From NCBI GenBank assembly GCA_964571595.1, contig CAZNCJ010000005.1, positions 1 to 64,000 of the forward strand: DNA of 64,000 nt. Direction: 5' to 3'. Below, one piece after another: positions 1 to 8,701 of the stretch; position 1 is the stretch's first letter; each line of letters opens with the position of its first letter. The stretch is from CALCKU01 sp964571595 (GTDB taxonomy: Bacteria; Pseudomonadota; Alphaproteobacteria; Caulobacterales; Maricaulaceae). A program made the translations under genes and the position numbers. The notes beneath the pieces are model-generated. The model did no database searches. It saw nothing but the letters and a program-made list of their open reading frames with translations, and was not told where the DNA came from.

Positions 1-104
1 GGATAATGGGCTAGAAGCTCTAGTGCGCGGGCAGGGTGGTGGGCCTTCAGGCGTCTTTGCTTGGCTTGAAGGCGCGCGCGGGATTTTTCTATGGCGATCG
101 TCAT
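1..104 (-). CDS. possible 5-formyltetrahydrofolate cyclo-ligase, N-terminal part (runs off window)
   Basis: An open frame starts at the ATG complementary to 102-104 and continues past the left edge without a stop, giving 34 residues. The peptide has the Lys/Arg-rich helix ending in KAHHPARALELLAHY that resembles the N-terminal helix of 5-formyltetrahydrofolate cyclo-ligases (ATP-dependent conversion of 5-formyl- to 5,10-methenyl-tetrahydrofolate). The catalytic part lies outside the window, so the family call is weak. It lies downstream of, and on the same strand as, the small membrane peptide and ftsK. No strong ribosome binding site is visible. Confidence 0.4.
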   Translation of the reverse strand, partial: MTIAIEKSRARLQAKQRRLKAHHPARALELLAHY

Positions 105-144
105 ATGGCTTATAATGACGCAAATTAGATGAAATCAAAAGCGC

Positions 145-237
145 TCAATCGTTGAAATAACGGATAGAGGCATTAAAGCCCACATAAAGCGTGGCCCATA
201 AAATGATAAGCGGGATGAGAGTTGTTATCTGTTCCAT
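145..237 (-). CDS. 30-residue single-pass membrane peptide, unknown function
   Basis: A short frame of 30 codons starts at 237 behind a clear Shine-Dalgarno (AGAAGG, about 6 nt before the ATG) and ends with TGA. The product is a single hydrophobic helix (TLIPLIILWATLYVGF) followed by a short polar tail ending in RYFND. It sits between ftsK and the partial gene at the window edge, all on the minus strand. I do not recognise the family. Small single-helix peptides of this size often bind larger membrane complexes, but nothing here shows a partner. The strong start signal is the main support. Confidence 0.5.
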   Translation of the reverse strand: MEQITTLIPLIILWATLYVGFNASIRYFND

Positions 238-333
238 ACTAATCCTTCTAATCTTTCGTGTATTTTAAACTGACGAATCGTCTTGAGTTCTCAGGCTATG
301 AACGGGGATTTAACAAGAGGTTATCGCTGCGCC

Positions 334-2817
334 TTAATAGCCTTCCTTTTCGGGTAAGAAAATTTCGCGTTTACCACCGGCTCCAGACGGGCCAATCATG
401 CCCTCATCTTCCATACGTTCAATCAGATTTGCCGCCCGGTTATAACCAATGGAAAGCTTGCGCTGGATATAACTTGTCGAGGCTTTGCGGTCTCGCGCGA
501 CAATAGCCACGGCTTGGTCAAATAGGGTATTGCCTTCTGAACCCCCACCCGCAAGTGTCGGGTCTTGCGGACCTTCTTCGTGATCTGTGGTAATATCTTC
601 CAAATAAGACGGGGAGCCTTGAGCTTTGACAAAGGCGGCGATCTTTTCGACTTCCGCATCAGAGACAAAGGGGCCATGCAGACGTCGCGGACGGCCTGTG
701 CCCATAAATAACATATCCCCATTACCGAGTAATTGCTCCGCGCCGTTTTCATTAATAATCGTCCGGCTATCAATGGATGAGCCGACGCGGAAAGAAATAC
801 GGGTCGGGAAATTGGCTTTGATCGTGCCCGTGATGACATCCGTTGAAGGGCGTTGTGTCGCCATGATCATATGGATACCGGCGGCCCGCGCCATTTGCGC
901 CAAGCGCTGCACAGAGCTTTCAATCTCTTTACGCGCGACCATCATAAGGTCTGCCATTTCGTCAATTATGACGACAATAAAGGGCATGGGCTCGTAATTT
1001 AACTCTTCGGTTTCAAAGATCGGTTCGCCGCTTTCCTTGTCATAACCCGTCATCGTGGTCTTGGTCATAACTTCGCCGCGGGCTTTATATTCGGCTAGTT
1101 TCTCATTATAGCCCGCCATATTCCGCACGCCCATTTTCGACATTTTGCGGTAACGGTCTTCCATTTCACGCACTGTCCATTTTAGCGCGACAACGGCCTT
1201 TTTAGGCTCGGTCACCACAGGGGCTAAAAGATGCGGGGCATCATCATAAATTGAAAGCTCCAGCATTTTCGGATCGATCATGATGAATTTGCACTGCTCG
1301 GGCGTCAGCTTATACATCAGGCTTAAAATCATGGCATTTACCGCGACTGACTTACCCGAGCCTGTTGTACCGGCGACAAGCAGATGTGGCATTTTCGAGA
1401 GATCGGCGATAAAGGGAGCCCCGCCAATATCTTCGCCCATTATCAAAGGCAGGCCAGCTTCAGTTTCTTGGAAATCACGCGAGGCGATCATATCTCGGAG
1501 CCAAACAGTTTCGCGGCGTCTATTGGGAAGTTCAACACCCATCGCATTGCGACCCGGGACAACGGCAATCCGCGCGGATTGTGCGCTCATATTACGGGCA
1601 ATATCATTTGCCAGTCCGATAATGCGTTTTGATTTTACACCTGGCGCGGGCTCAAATTCAAACAGGGTGACAACAGGGCCGGGCCTGACCGCGCCCATCT
1701 CGCCTTCAATACCATATTCCGCCATGACGCGGTGCAGATTTTCAGACGCGCGACGCAGAGCGCCTTCATCCGTAATAGCGGAACGCGGCGGCGGGTTCTT
1801 TAACAAATCAAGGGTTGGGAGTACAAAATCACTGCCTTCAGGGAACTGGAATTGGGCTTTGGGTTTGGCCCGTGTTTTTCTTTTGGGCTTTGTGGCTGGT
1901 TTTGCGGTTTTCTTGACGCTTGGCTCAATCGGGGCATAGCGGGCTTCTTCAATGTCCTGCTTGGCCTTTGAAGCGCGGACAAGTTTATCGATTTTCTCGG
2001 AATGTTTTAGGTCACCCTCAATGTCAGGCGCGTCGTAATATCCCGTCTGGGCGGCGGCTTTTTTGCGGTGTAAAAAAGCGGGGAGGCGAAAAGCGGAAGT
2101 GAAACGGTTTTGCCCGAATATTTTTTGGAACAGACGGCTTAGCCCAGAGGCCAGCTTATCTATCCAGACACGGATTGTCGCCCAGACCAGTCCTGCTGCG
2201 TCCCAAACATCAAGTAAGTCACGCCCGACAATGCCGATATATCGACCCAGACAAAAGGCGCAGATGAAAAAGGTAAAAACAGCGACGATGAAACCGGATA
2301 TGGGGAGGTTGAAATAATCCAGCGTGCCTTTGAAGTTCAGGTAAATACCGTCCCCGATCCAGCCGCCAATCCCGCTGGCCATTGGCCAGCTTTGCGGAAT
2401 AGGGAAAGCTGATAAAGTCGCGGTTCCAAAAATCAGGGCACCGAAAAAAATGGCGAGTTTGCGCCATGTTTCCAAACGATTAGCTCTTGGGCGTGGCCTT
2501 AAAATTGCGCGCAAACCTGTCAGTAAGATCAAGCCGCCTAAAATATAACCACCCCAACCAATCGTCTGCATGATTATATTGGAAAAATTCGCGCCAAAGC
2601 GCCCAAATTTATTCTGGGTTTCACCAATCCCGGCCGTATCAAAAGTATGATCAAAGGGATTATAGCTGAGCAAGCAAATCAGGATAAATAGGCCCAGAGC
2701 ACACAGGGTAAGAGCTCCCAAGGCGCGCTTTAGTGCACCCCCTGGTGAAAGATTTAGATCGTCCATCATTTCATGGACAAGTTGTGGATCATAATCCGCC
2801 GCAGCACTTGGTGGCAT
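334..2817 (-). CDS. ftsK: DNA translocase FtsK
   Basis: 827-residue FtsK/SpoIIIE translocase that pumps chromosomal DNA through the division septum and activates dimer resolution at dif. The N-terminal ~210 residues carry several membrane helices that anchor it at the septum. A basic linker (about 210-330) follows. The motor has a Walker A at about 485 (GTTGSGKS) and a Walker B near 617 (VVIIDEMADL). The last ~65 residues form the winged-helix gamma domain that reads KOPS sites (ARDRKASTSYIQRKL). The start is chosen at 2817, preceded by AGGGA. The linker is short compared with enterobacterial FtsK, as is usual in alphaproteobacteria. It is divergent from dapB. Confidence 0.97.
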   Translation of the reverse strand: MPPSAAADYDPQLVHEMMDDLNLSPGGALKRALGALTLCALGLFILICLLSYNPFDHTFDTAGIGETQNKFGRFGANFSNIIMQTIGWGGYILGGLILLTGLRAILRPRPRANRLETWRKLAIFFGALIFGTATLSAFPIPQSWPMASGIGGWIGDGIYLNFKGTLDYFNLPISGFIVAVFTFFICAFCLGRYIGIVGRDLLDVWDAAGLVWATIRVWIDKLASGLSRLFQKIFGQNRFTSAFRLPAFLHRKKAAAQTGYYDAPDIEGDLKHSEKIDKLVRASKAKQDIEEARYAPIEPSVKKTAKPATKPKRKTRAKPKAQFQFPEGSDFVLPTLDLLKNPPPRSAITDEGALRRASENLHRVMAEYGIEGEMGAVRPGPVVTLFEFEPAPGVKSKRIIGLANDIARNMSAQSARIAVVPGRNAMGVELPNRRRETVWLRDMIASRDFQETEAGLPLIMGEDIGGAPFIADLSKMPHLLVAGTTGSGKSVAVNAMILSLMYKLTPEQCKFIMIDPKMLELSIYDDAPHLLAPVVTEPKKAVVALKWTVREMEDRYRKMSKMGVRNMAGYNEKLAEYKARGEVMTKTTMTGYDKESGEPIFETEELNYEPMPFIVVIIDEMADLMMVARKEIESSVQRLAQMARAAGIHMIMATQRPSTDVITGTIKANFPTRISFRVGSSIDSRTIINENGAEQLLGNGDMLFMGTGRPRRLHGPFVSDAEVEKIAAFVKAQGSPSYLEDITTDHEEGPQDPTLAGGGSEGNTLFDQAVAIVARDRKASTSYIQRKLSIGYNRAANLIERMEDEGMIGPSGAGGKREIFLPEKEGY

Positions 2818-2888
2818 AGTCGTTCCCTAATCATCCCTCAAAGCTAGCTAATTCTCGCGAGGGCTTTTGTTAAGGAAATCTAAATCGC

Positions 2889-2916
2889 TTGGGTAAACAG
2901 GGCGTAAACATAAAGT
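2889..2916 (+). promoter_or_regulatory. candidate sigma-70 promoter for dapB
   Basis: TTGGGT and TAAAGT are separated by 16 nt in the 170-bp divergent region between ftsK and dapB. The predicted start leaves a leader of about 65 nt. This is a match by eye only; the -35 is imperfect. Confidence 0.3.
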
Positions 2917-2987
2917 AAATTTTAAAGGATGAATTCGCCTTAAATCCCTATCTGGACGCCAGCCTAAATCCCGTCTATGACGCGCTT

Positions 2988-3803
2988 ATGACAAAACAGA
3001 TTATTGAAGTTGGAATTTTAGGCGCAACAGGGCGTATGGGGCTGGCAGTCTTAAAAGCTTTACAGGCTGAGCCGCGCATGAAACTTGCCGCTGCGATAAG
3101 CGAGGCCAGTGATCCGCATATGGGTCAAGATATAGCCCGTTTGGCGGATTTGCGCGATATTGGCGTCAAGGTTAGCTCTGATTTACCTGCCGCGCTGGAT
3201 ATGTGCGATGTTCTCATAGATTTTTCAGCACCAAAACCCGCCATTGATGCGGCCTTGGCTATGCATGAGCGCCGTTGTCATAGTTTGGTGACGGGCACGA
3301 CGGGATATACCGAGGTCGAGGAAAAGGCGCTCATGTCAGCGACCCATGATATTACGCTGTTAAAATCGGGAAATTTTTCTTTGGGTGTGAACATGCTTGA
3401 AGTTCTGGTTGAGAAAGCCAGTCGGGCCTTGCGGGCTGGCTGGGATATTGAAGTGCTAGAAATGCACCATAAGCATAAAGTCGATGCACCTTCTGGCACA
3501 GCCTTAATGCTGGGCGAGGCGGCAGCAAAAGGGCGTGATGTTAATCTGAAAGACGTACAGGTTTTAACCCGCGAAGGGCGGGGCGCCCCCCGCGCCGAAG
3601 GCCAAATCGGGTTTGCCGCCCTGCGCGGCGGGGGTGTGATTGGTGCCCATGAAGTGCGCATAGCCTCTGAAATGGAAATGATAACGCTTTCACATGATGC
3701 TTTAGACCGCTCCGTCTTTGCGCGCGGTGCTGTTGCGGCGGCCCTTTGGGTTGTTGGGCAGGACGCTGGCGCTTATGATATGAAAGATGTTTTAGGTCTT
3801 TAA
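2988..3803 (+). CDS. dapB: 4-hydroxy-tetrahydrodipicolinate reductase
   Basis: 271-residue DapB, the NAD(P)H-dependent reductase of the lysine/meso-diaminopimelate pathway, making tetrahydrodipicolinate in the cytoplasm. The nucleotide-binding loop GILGATGRMG is at residues 9-18. The DapB signature with catalytic histidines and lysine (HHKHKVDAPSGTA) lies at about 159-171. Full length for the family. The 3' end overlaps the end of the convergent ABA4-like gene by 12 bp. dapF, another gene of the same pathway, is at 29.3-30.2 kb, so the pathway is dispersed here. Confidence 0.97.
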   Translation: MTKQIIEVGILGATGRMGLAVLKALQAEPRMKLAAAISEASDPHMGQDIARLADLRDIGVKVSSDLPAALDMCDVLIDFSAPKPAIDAALAMHERRCHSLVTGTTGYTEVEEKALMSATHDITLLKSGNFSLGVNMLEVLVEKASRALRAGWDIEVLEMHHKHKVDAPSGTALMLGEAAAKGRDVNLKDVQVLTREGRGAPRAEGQIGFAALRGGGVIGAHEVRIASEMEMITLSHDALDRSVFARGAVAAALWVVGQDAGAYDMKDVLGL

Positions 3804-4214
3804 TTTCCTGATTATCAAATATAGCAGCAAGCCGACCGGGCCGAACATAAATGTTAAGAGCAGGCAGGGTATAAGATAAATATGGCGGATATTGCGGGTT
3901 TTCGCATCTCGGGCTTCCCACGCCCCGACAAAAAGATCAAAGGCCAGAAAATGCGTCCACGCCACAATCAATCCCATATCTGAGGCAAATATCTGGCGGA
4001 CTTCTGCTATTGAGGTAAAGCCGGAGCCTTCAGCGCCAAAGCCGAAAAATATTGTACTGATCAGGCCTAAAAGATATATCAATGCCAAGAAAAATGGATA
4101 GACCATGGAGTGGACAAGGCGGTGGGTGAGGCTCCAATTCGGCGCCAATATCAGCATGGCCCATGCAGGCATGACGGATAAGTTTACCAGACTAAAAAGA
4201 AGTTCCATTGACAT
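3792..4214 (-). CDS. ABA4-like (DUF4281) membrane protein
   Basis: 140 residues with about four membrane helices. The pattern of an N-terminal NLSVMPAWAMLILAP segment, a central WTHFLAFDLFVGAWEARD motif and a final FGPVGLLLYLIIR helix is typical of the ABA4-like/DUF4281 family. In plants, ABA4 is needed for neoxanthin formation; the role of the bacterial members is not established. The gene is convergent with dapB, overlapping its last 12 bp, and is last in a minus-strand run HerA-like, DUF2147, ABA4-like with short gaps. ATG at 4214 follows an AAAGAGA-type binding site. Confidence 0.8.
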   Translation of the reverse strand: MSMELLFSLVNLSVMPAWAMLILAPNWSLTHRLVHSMVYPFFLALIYLLGLISTIFFGFGAEGSGFTSIAEVRQIFASDMGLIVAWTHFLAFDLFVGAWEARDAKTRNIRHIYLIPCLLLTFMFGPVGLLLYLIIRKLKT

Positions 4215-4237
4215 GATGTCTCTTTCTGTAGGCGGCT

Positions 4238-4699
4238 TTAGGGCGTGATATGCGTCCAGATTTGGGTTTTACAAAACGGCCCCAAACAGCCTTTGACTTC
4301 TAATGTGCCGTCATCTTTAGTTCTGATAGAAGATTTATAGGATTTACCGTCCTCGGGATTATAGATTTTCCCATTGGCCCATTTTGTATTTTTCCGGCTG
4401 AAACTATGGAGCATTTTAACGCCAGTCAGAGGTCTTGTGGCGAGTTCCGGGTCGGGATTATTAGCATCCGGCGGGTTTTCATTTCCTTCATGGGTTACCC
4501 AGATTATCTTTCCGCAGGGTGTGGCATCCGAACAATCCGTAATCTCGATCTTTGCAGTCTCGTCCGGATTTAACCAGACCCCCCAGACATTATGCGGCCC
4601 TGTTTCAAAAGAGGCTGATTTGCCAGTTTCCGAAGCCAGACACTTAACCGAGAAAGACAGGGCAGTAATAAGAGAAATAAGGAGGATTTGGAGTTTCAT
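4238..4699 (-). CDS. DUF2147 domain secreted protein
   Basis: 153 residues from the ATG at 4699, chosen over an upstream ATG because it follows a GAAAGAAG site and begins a signal peptide (MKLQILLISLITALSFSVKCLA). The mature part has the DUF2147 pattern: GVWLNPDETAKIEI, a two-cysteine DCSDATPCGKIIW segment, a GVKMLHSF core, GKIYNPEDGKSYKS, and a C-terminal LEVKGCLG. It is predicted to be periplasmic. Members are common in proteobacteria, form a lipocalin-like barrel and have no agreed function. It lies between the HerA-like and ABA4-like genes on the same strand. Confidence 0.85.
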   Translation of the reverse strand: MKLQILLISLITALSFSVKCLASETGKSASFETGPHNVWGVWLNPDETAKIEITDCSDATPCGKIIWVTHEGNENPPDANNPDPELATRPLTGVKMLHSFSRKNTKWANGKIYNPEDGKSYKSSIRTKDDGTLEVKGCLGPFCKTQIWTHITP

Positions 4700-4746
4700 A
4701 ATATATCTTCTTTCAGTTTTATCTTGTTTTAGGTTCATCTGCATCT

Positions 4747-6285
4747 TTAGCGGCGCATCATAGAGCCGAGCACGCCGCGTATTAAACGCCGTCCTTCTGT
4801 TCGCAGGATTTGGCGGCCAACTAACTTGACTTCGTGCATCATCTTGCTGCCGGTGGATTTTTTCCGCCGACTTGTGCTTCGCTTTGTAGAGGTTTTGGAC
4901 GTAGTAGATTTTTTGGATTGGGTAGATTTTTTGGCGGCTTTCACAGATTTTTTTTCGGCCTCAATTTGTGACTTTTTTTGCGCCTCAGAGATGTCTTTGC
5001 GCTTTTGTGTCAGGATTTCATAAGCGGAATTTCGATCAATAGCGGTTTCGTAAACCCCAGCCAGCGCGCTGGTTGATATAATCTCGGCGCGTTCTTTTTG
5101 ACTGGCAGGGCCCAGGCGTGAGGCTGGCGGACGAATAAGGGTCTGTCCGACAATTTGCGGGCGTCCTTTATTATCAAGCACTGAGACTAAGGCTTCGCCC
5201 ACGCCAAGTTCAGAGATAACATCCACGGTTTTAAATTTGGGATTAGGGCGGAAAGCCTCTGCACTGGCCCGAATAGCCTTTTGTTCTTTCGGTGTATAAC
5301 CGCGTAAGGCATGTTGGATACGATTACCAACCTGGCCTAAAACATCATCTGGAATATCGCCCGGATTTTGCGTGACAAACCAAAGCGAGACACCTTTTGA
5401 ACGGATAAGGCGGGCGACTTGACTGATTTTTTCAATGAGGGCTTTGGGGGCCTCATTAAATAAAAGATGGGCCTCATCAAAGAAAAAGGCCATGACGGGT
5501 TTGTCAGGATCTCCCACCTCGGGCAGTTCTTCAAAAAGTTCGCTTAAGAGCCAGAGAAGAAATGTCGAATAAAGCCGAGGTGTATTGATCAGGTCATCAG
5601 CGGCTAAAATATTTATATGCCCCAGCCCTTGGGGATCTGTCTTTAAAAAATCTTCGAGTTTTAGCGCGGGCTCGCCGAAAAACTGATCAGCTCCCTCGCG
5701 GTCTAATATGAGTAGGTTGCGGATGATCGCCCCGACGCTTTGGCTGGTAATATTGCCATATTCCATAGATAGGTCTTTGCGGTGCTCAGAAACATAAATC
5801 AGGGTTGATTTTAAATCTTTAAGATCAATAAGCGGCCAGTCATTATCTTCGGAAATATCAAAGGCGATATTCATCACGCCCTCTTGGGCCTCTGTTAAGC
5901 CCATGAGGCGCGAGAGCAGCATAGGGCCCATTTCGGCAATTGTCGCGCGGATCGGATGGCCTTTCTTGCCGTGAATATCCCAGAAAACCGTTGGCATTGT
6001 CATATAGCTATAATCGCCCAGTCCGATTTTTTCTGCGCGGGATAATAATTTTTCGTGGAGCTTGTGGTTCTTACTGCCCGCTTGGGAAATGCCGGAGAGA
6101 TCGCCTTTAACATCAGCAGCAAAAACGGGCACGCCGGCTTTGGCAAAGCCCTCTGAGAGAATTTGCAAAGTCACAGTTTTACCTGTCCCTGTTGCCCCTG
6201 TGATTAGGCCGTGGCGATTGGCCCGATTAAGCAAGAGGGCCTGATCTGTGCCTTCATTATCCTTGCCTATAAAAATCGTACTCAT
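4747..6285 (-). CDS. HerA-like ATPase, DUF853 family
   Basis: 512-residue P-loop ATPase of the HerA/FtsK superfamily, DUF853 branch. Walker A is GATGTGKT at 30-37 and Walker B FFFDEAHLLF is near 265. The sensor-like stretch SLWFVTQNPGDIP and an arginine-rich region follow. The body ends near residue 420, after which there is a Lys/Ser/Thr-rich low-complexity segment (about 425-485) and a short conserved C-terminal tail. Related proteins are hexameric DNA pumps or helicases, but the DUF853 substrate is unknown. ATG at 6285 follows a GAGGC site. It is first in a minus-strand run with DUF2147 and ABA4-like genes. Confidence 0.88.
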   Translation of the reverse strand: MSTIFIGKDNEGTDQALLLNRANRHGLITGATGTGKTVTLQILSEGFAKAGVPVFAADVKGDLSGISQAGSKNHKLHEKLLSRAEKIGLGDYSYMTMPTVFWDIHGKKGHPIRATIAEMGPMLLSRLMGLTEAQEGVMNIAFDISEDNDWPLIDLKDLKSTLIYVSEHRKDLSMEYGNITSQSVGAIIRNLLILDREGADQFFGEPALKLEDFLKTDPQGLGHINILAADDLINTPRLYSTFLLWLLSELFEELPEVGDPDKPVMAFFFDEAHLLFNEAPKALIEKISQVARLIRSKGVSLWFVTQNPGDIPDDVLGQVGNRIQHALRGYTPKEQKAIRASAEAFRPNPKFKTVDVISELGVGEALVSVLDNKGRPQIVGQTLIRPPASRLGPASQKERAEIISTSALAGVYETAIDRNSAYEILTQKRKDISEAQKKSQIEAEKKSVKAAKKSTQSKKSTTSKTSTKRSTSRRKKSTGSKMMHEVKLVGRQILRTEGRRLIRGVLGSMMRR

Positions 6286-6466
6286 AAAGCCTCATGTATT
6301 TTCTAGCGGATATTTTACCCCGTCAGGCTTTGTGATATAAGGCTCTGATATAGAATGCAAACGCTCTACGCTTATTTGCGCATATGTCCGTTTAGGCGCC
6401 TTGCCAAACAGGATTTGACCTTTAGGACAAATCAAGGGCAATATTAGTTTGTTGTGGTTTTAAGAT

Positions 6467-7591
6467 ATGGCCGTACAAAAAGAGGAGATTTATCAATTGG
6501 ATAGTACTGTTCGTGCCAGCTTATTATTCCTCGCTTTTGTTGCGCTGACATGGTCATTGCACCAAACCGCCGATATTGTCGCCCCCTTTGCTTTAGCGAT
6601 TTTTATCTGGCTCATCATAGATGCCTTTGCGCGTTGGTTGGATAGTCTAAGCTCTAAAATTCCATATTGGTTTGCGCTTTTAATCGCGGTGTTATGCGTT
6701 GTTTTTGCTCTGATTGGTATTGTGTTGATTATTGCGGATACGGCGAGTGATATTGCCCGTGAGGCCCCGCGCTATCAGGCGCGTTTAAGTGAAATTTTTG
6801 CCTGGGTTGGGGGGTTAACCGGACAGTCTGATCTTTCATTTGAAGCTCTTAATACGCGGTTTGGTATTTCCGAAAAAATCCAGTCCGGCCTGACAGGCTT
6901 TGCCAGTTCTGTGCAGGGCGTGGTGTCCGATTTTTCATTAATAGCGCTTTATGTCGTGTTCTTATTTGCTGCCCAGTCTTCATTTCCCAAGAAAATGGAT
7001 GATCTGTTTCCTGATATAGTTAAGCGTCAACAGGCGGCAAAAGTCGGGGAGCGCATTCGCCAATCTATTGAAAAATATCTGGGTGTGCAGACTATTATTT
7101 CGATCATGCAGACTATTATCAGCTATATCGCTATGGCGGCTTTGGGCCTTGATAATGCGCTGTTCTGGGCGCTCGTGATCTTTATTTTAAATTATATCCC
7201 GATTATTGGCGGTCTGGCGGCGGTGATACTGCCCTGTCTCTTTGCCCTTGTCGAATTTGATTCTGGTGGACGCATCGCCTTGCTGGCGGGTCTGTTATTT
7301 GGCGCGCAATTTGTCATAGGTAATACCATACAGCCCAAAATGATGGGTGATAGTATGAACCTCTCTGCTTTGATTGTGGTTTTATCCCTCACGCTTTGGA
7401 GCGCGCTTTGGGGCGGTGTCGGGGCTTTCTTGTCCGCCCCACTTACCGTTATCATCATGATTATACTGGCCCAATTCCCGACAACGCGCTGGATAGCTGT
7501 GCTGTTATCGGCGGATGGTGAGCCCGATGATAATCGTGAGGACGCAAAAACAGCTAAGAAACTCGCGGAATCGGCAAAGCCCTCCCTCTAA
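6467..7591 (+). CDS. AI-2E family transporter (PerM/TqsA-like permease)
   Basis: 374 residues with about eight membrane helices in the PF01594 arrangement: a hydrophobic N-terminal pair, a soluble central segment (about 100-150), then paired helices around LDNALFWALVIFILNYIPIIGG and the conserved GNTIQPKMMGDSMNLS motif. Family members include TqsA, which exports autoinducer-2, and Na+/H+ antiporter-like or lipid-related permeases, so the substrate is open. The ATG at 6467 lacks a strong ribosome binding site, so the start is uncertain by a few codons. Flanking genes give no further hint. Confidence 0.88.
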   Translation: MAVQKEEIYQLDSTVRASLLFLAFVALTWSLHQTADIVAPFALAIFIWLIIDAFARWLDSLSSKIPYWFALLIAVLCVVFALIGIVLIIADTASDIAREAPRYQARLSEIFAWVGGLTGQSDLSFEALNTRFGISEKIQSGLTGFASSVQGVVSDFSLIALYVVFLFAAQSSFPKKMDDLFPDIVKRQQAAKVGERIRQSIEKYLGVQTIISIMQTIISYIAMAALGLDNALFWALVIFILNYIPIIGGLAAVILPCLFALVEFDSGGRIALLAGLLFGAQFVIGNTIQPKMMGDSMNLSALIVVLSLTLWSALWGGVGAFLSAPLTVIIMIILAQFPTTRWIAVLLSADGEPDDNREDAKTAKKLAESAKPSL

Positions 7592-7684
7592 AAGTCTTTC
7601 TTATAGCAATTATCATATGAGTTTCACGGCAGTGTGATAACAAGTTTAATAGCTTTGCAGGCAGTGTCTGGTTATATCAGGCTC

Positions 7685-8398
7685 ATGAAAAAACTATTTT
7701 TATCTACGCTTTTTGCAGCAGGTGTAACCATTTCGGGTAGCCATGCGAAAACAACGACTGATCAGGCGAGCCTGAATTCGCCGGAGACTGTAGTTGAGCT
7801 CTTTACCTCCCAGGGATGCTCATCTTGTCCACCGGCAAATCGTTTTGCCGCCTCATTATCGGATGACCCTTCAAAACTGGTCTTAACTTACGGTGTCACC
7901 TATTGGGACTATCTAGGATGGAAAGACACATTTGCCGATCCTAAATTTACGGCACGCCAACGTAAATATGGCCGCTCTTTGAAAATTTCTAACGTCTATA
8001 CACCGCAGATCGTTCTTAACGGTACAGAGCACAGCCCGCGCTACAGATTATCAGATGTCGAAGAGATGATCCTGAAATCTGATCGTCCAGAGGTTAATCT
8101 TTCGAAAAAAAATGGAAATCTCTTCTTGCAAACGCAAACAGAAATGGATGTCAGTGACTATCGTGTCGTGATTGTGAGTTATAAGCCCGGCGATCAAGAA
8201 GTTGATGTCTCTCGCGGTGAAAACCGGGGCAGAACCCTTCAGCTCGCAAATGTTGTAACTGATATTTACCCGGTTGATCTTGAAGGTGAGTTTAATACTC
8301 AAACCAATATTAAGCCCACAAAAGATCGCAATTACGCGGCACTTATACATGATGCCGATACATCGAAAATTGTCGCCGCGGCGGTCTACGCCCCCTAA
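7685..8398 (+). CDS. DUF1223 secreted thioredoxin-like protein
   Basis: 237 residues from the ATG at 7685, which starts a clear signal peptide (MKKLFLSTLFAAGVTISGSHA). An in-frame upstream start at 7634 would add 17 unlikely residues. The mature protein starts with VVELFTSQGCSSCPPAN, a CxxC at 45-48 in the position used by thioredoxin folds. Then come TYWDYLGWKDTF and NVYTPQIVLNG, both hallmarks of DUF1223. It is expected in the periplasm; a redox role is an inference from the CxxC. A Rho-independent terminator follows 38 bp downstream. Confidence 0.9.
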   Translation: MKKLFLSTLFAAGVTISGSHAKTTTDQASLNSPETVVELFTSQGCSSCPPANRFAASLSDDPSKLVLTYGVTYWDYLGWKDTFADPKFTARQRKYGRSLKISNVYTPQIVLNGTEHSPRYRLSDVEEMILKSDRPEVNLSKKNGNLFLQTQTEMDVSDYRVVIVSYKPGDQEVDVSRGENRGRTLQLANVVTDIYPVDLEGEFNTQTNIKPTKDRNYAALIHDADTSKIVAAAVYAP

Positions 8399-8435
8399 TT
8401 TTCCCTAATTCTAATGTCATAACGTAAATGATGAA

Positions 8436-8467
8436 CCGCCCCAGCCTATAAAGCCGGGGCGGTTTTT
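8436..8467 (+). terminator. Rho-independent terminator after the DUF1223 gene
   Basis: A perfect 7-bp stem CCGCCCC/GGGGCGG (8436-8442 with 8456-8462) is followed by five T at 8463-8467. It lies 38 bp after the stop codon. Confidence 0.85.
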
Positions 8468-8490
8468 ACATGGGAATGTATTTTATGGAT

Positions 8491-8554
8491 GTTAACCGAC
8501 GAAACTAAACTCGCATCGGGGCTGGAGGGAGTTGGGTTTAGTTCGTCGACCAAC
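8491..8554. repeat. long imperfect inverted repeat in an intergenic region
   Basis: Arms GACGAAACTAAAC (8498-8510) and GTTTAGTTCGTC (8536-8547) pair with one bulge. Pairing extends outward through CGACGAA and the GTTAACC/GACCAAC ends, giving a stem of roughly 19 positions around a G-rich 25-nt loop. The gap 8399-8701 holds the upstream terminator, this element and presumably the promoter of the DUF2794 gene. No gene is credible in it. Confidence 0.5.
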
Positions 8555-8701
8555 ACAATATTGATGCTGTGTGTTTCAGGCCAGATCGGGGCTAAAATGT
8601 GGCGAAAATAAGATTGGGGATTAAAGTTTGGCCATTTTAAATTTGGCTTTTCATGCAAATTTTAGGCTTGTCATCGTGCCAGTGGGCGATAGAGTTTAGC
8701 T

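Noticed and set aside
2..113. Plus-strand frame at the left edge ending in a stop near 111
   Set aside because: It has no family-like motif and overlaps the minus-strand frame that resembles a cyclo-ligase N-terminus; it also crosses the small-gene region orientation.
8446..8658. 70-codon minus-strand frame
   Set aside because: It overlaps the terminator and the inverted repeat, has no ribosome site and no coding character.
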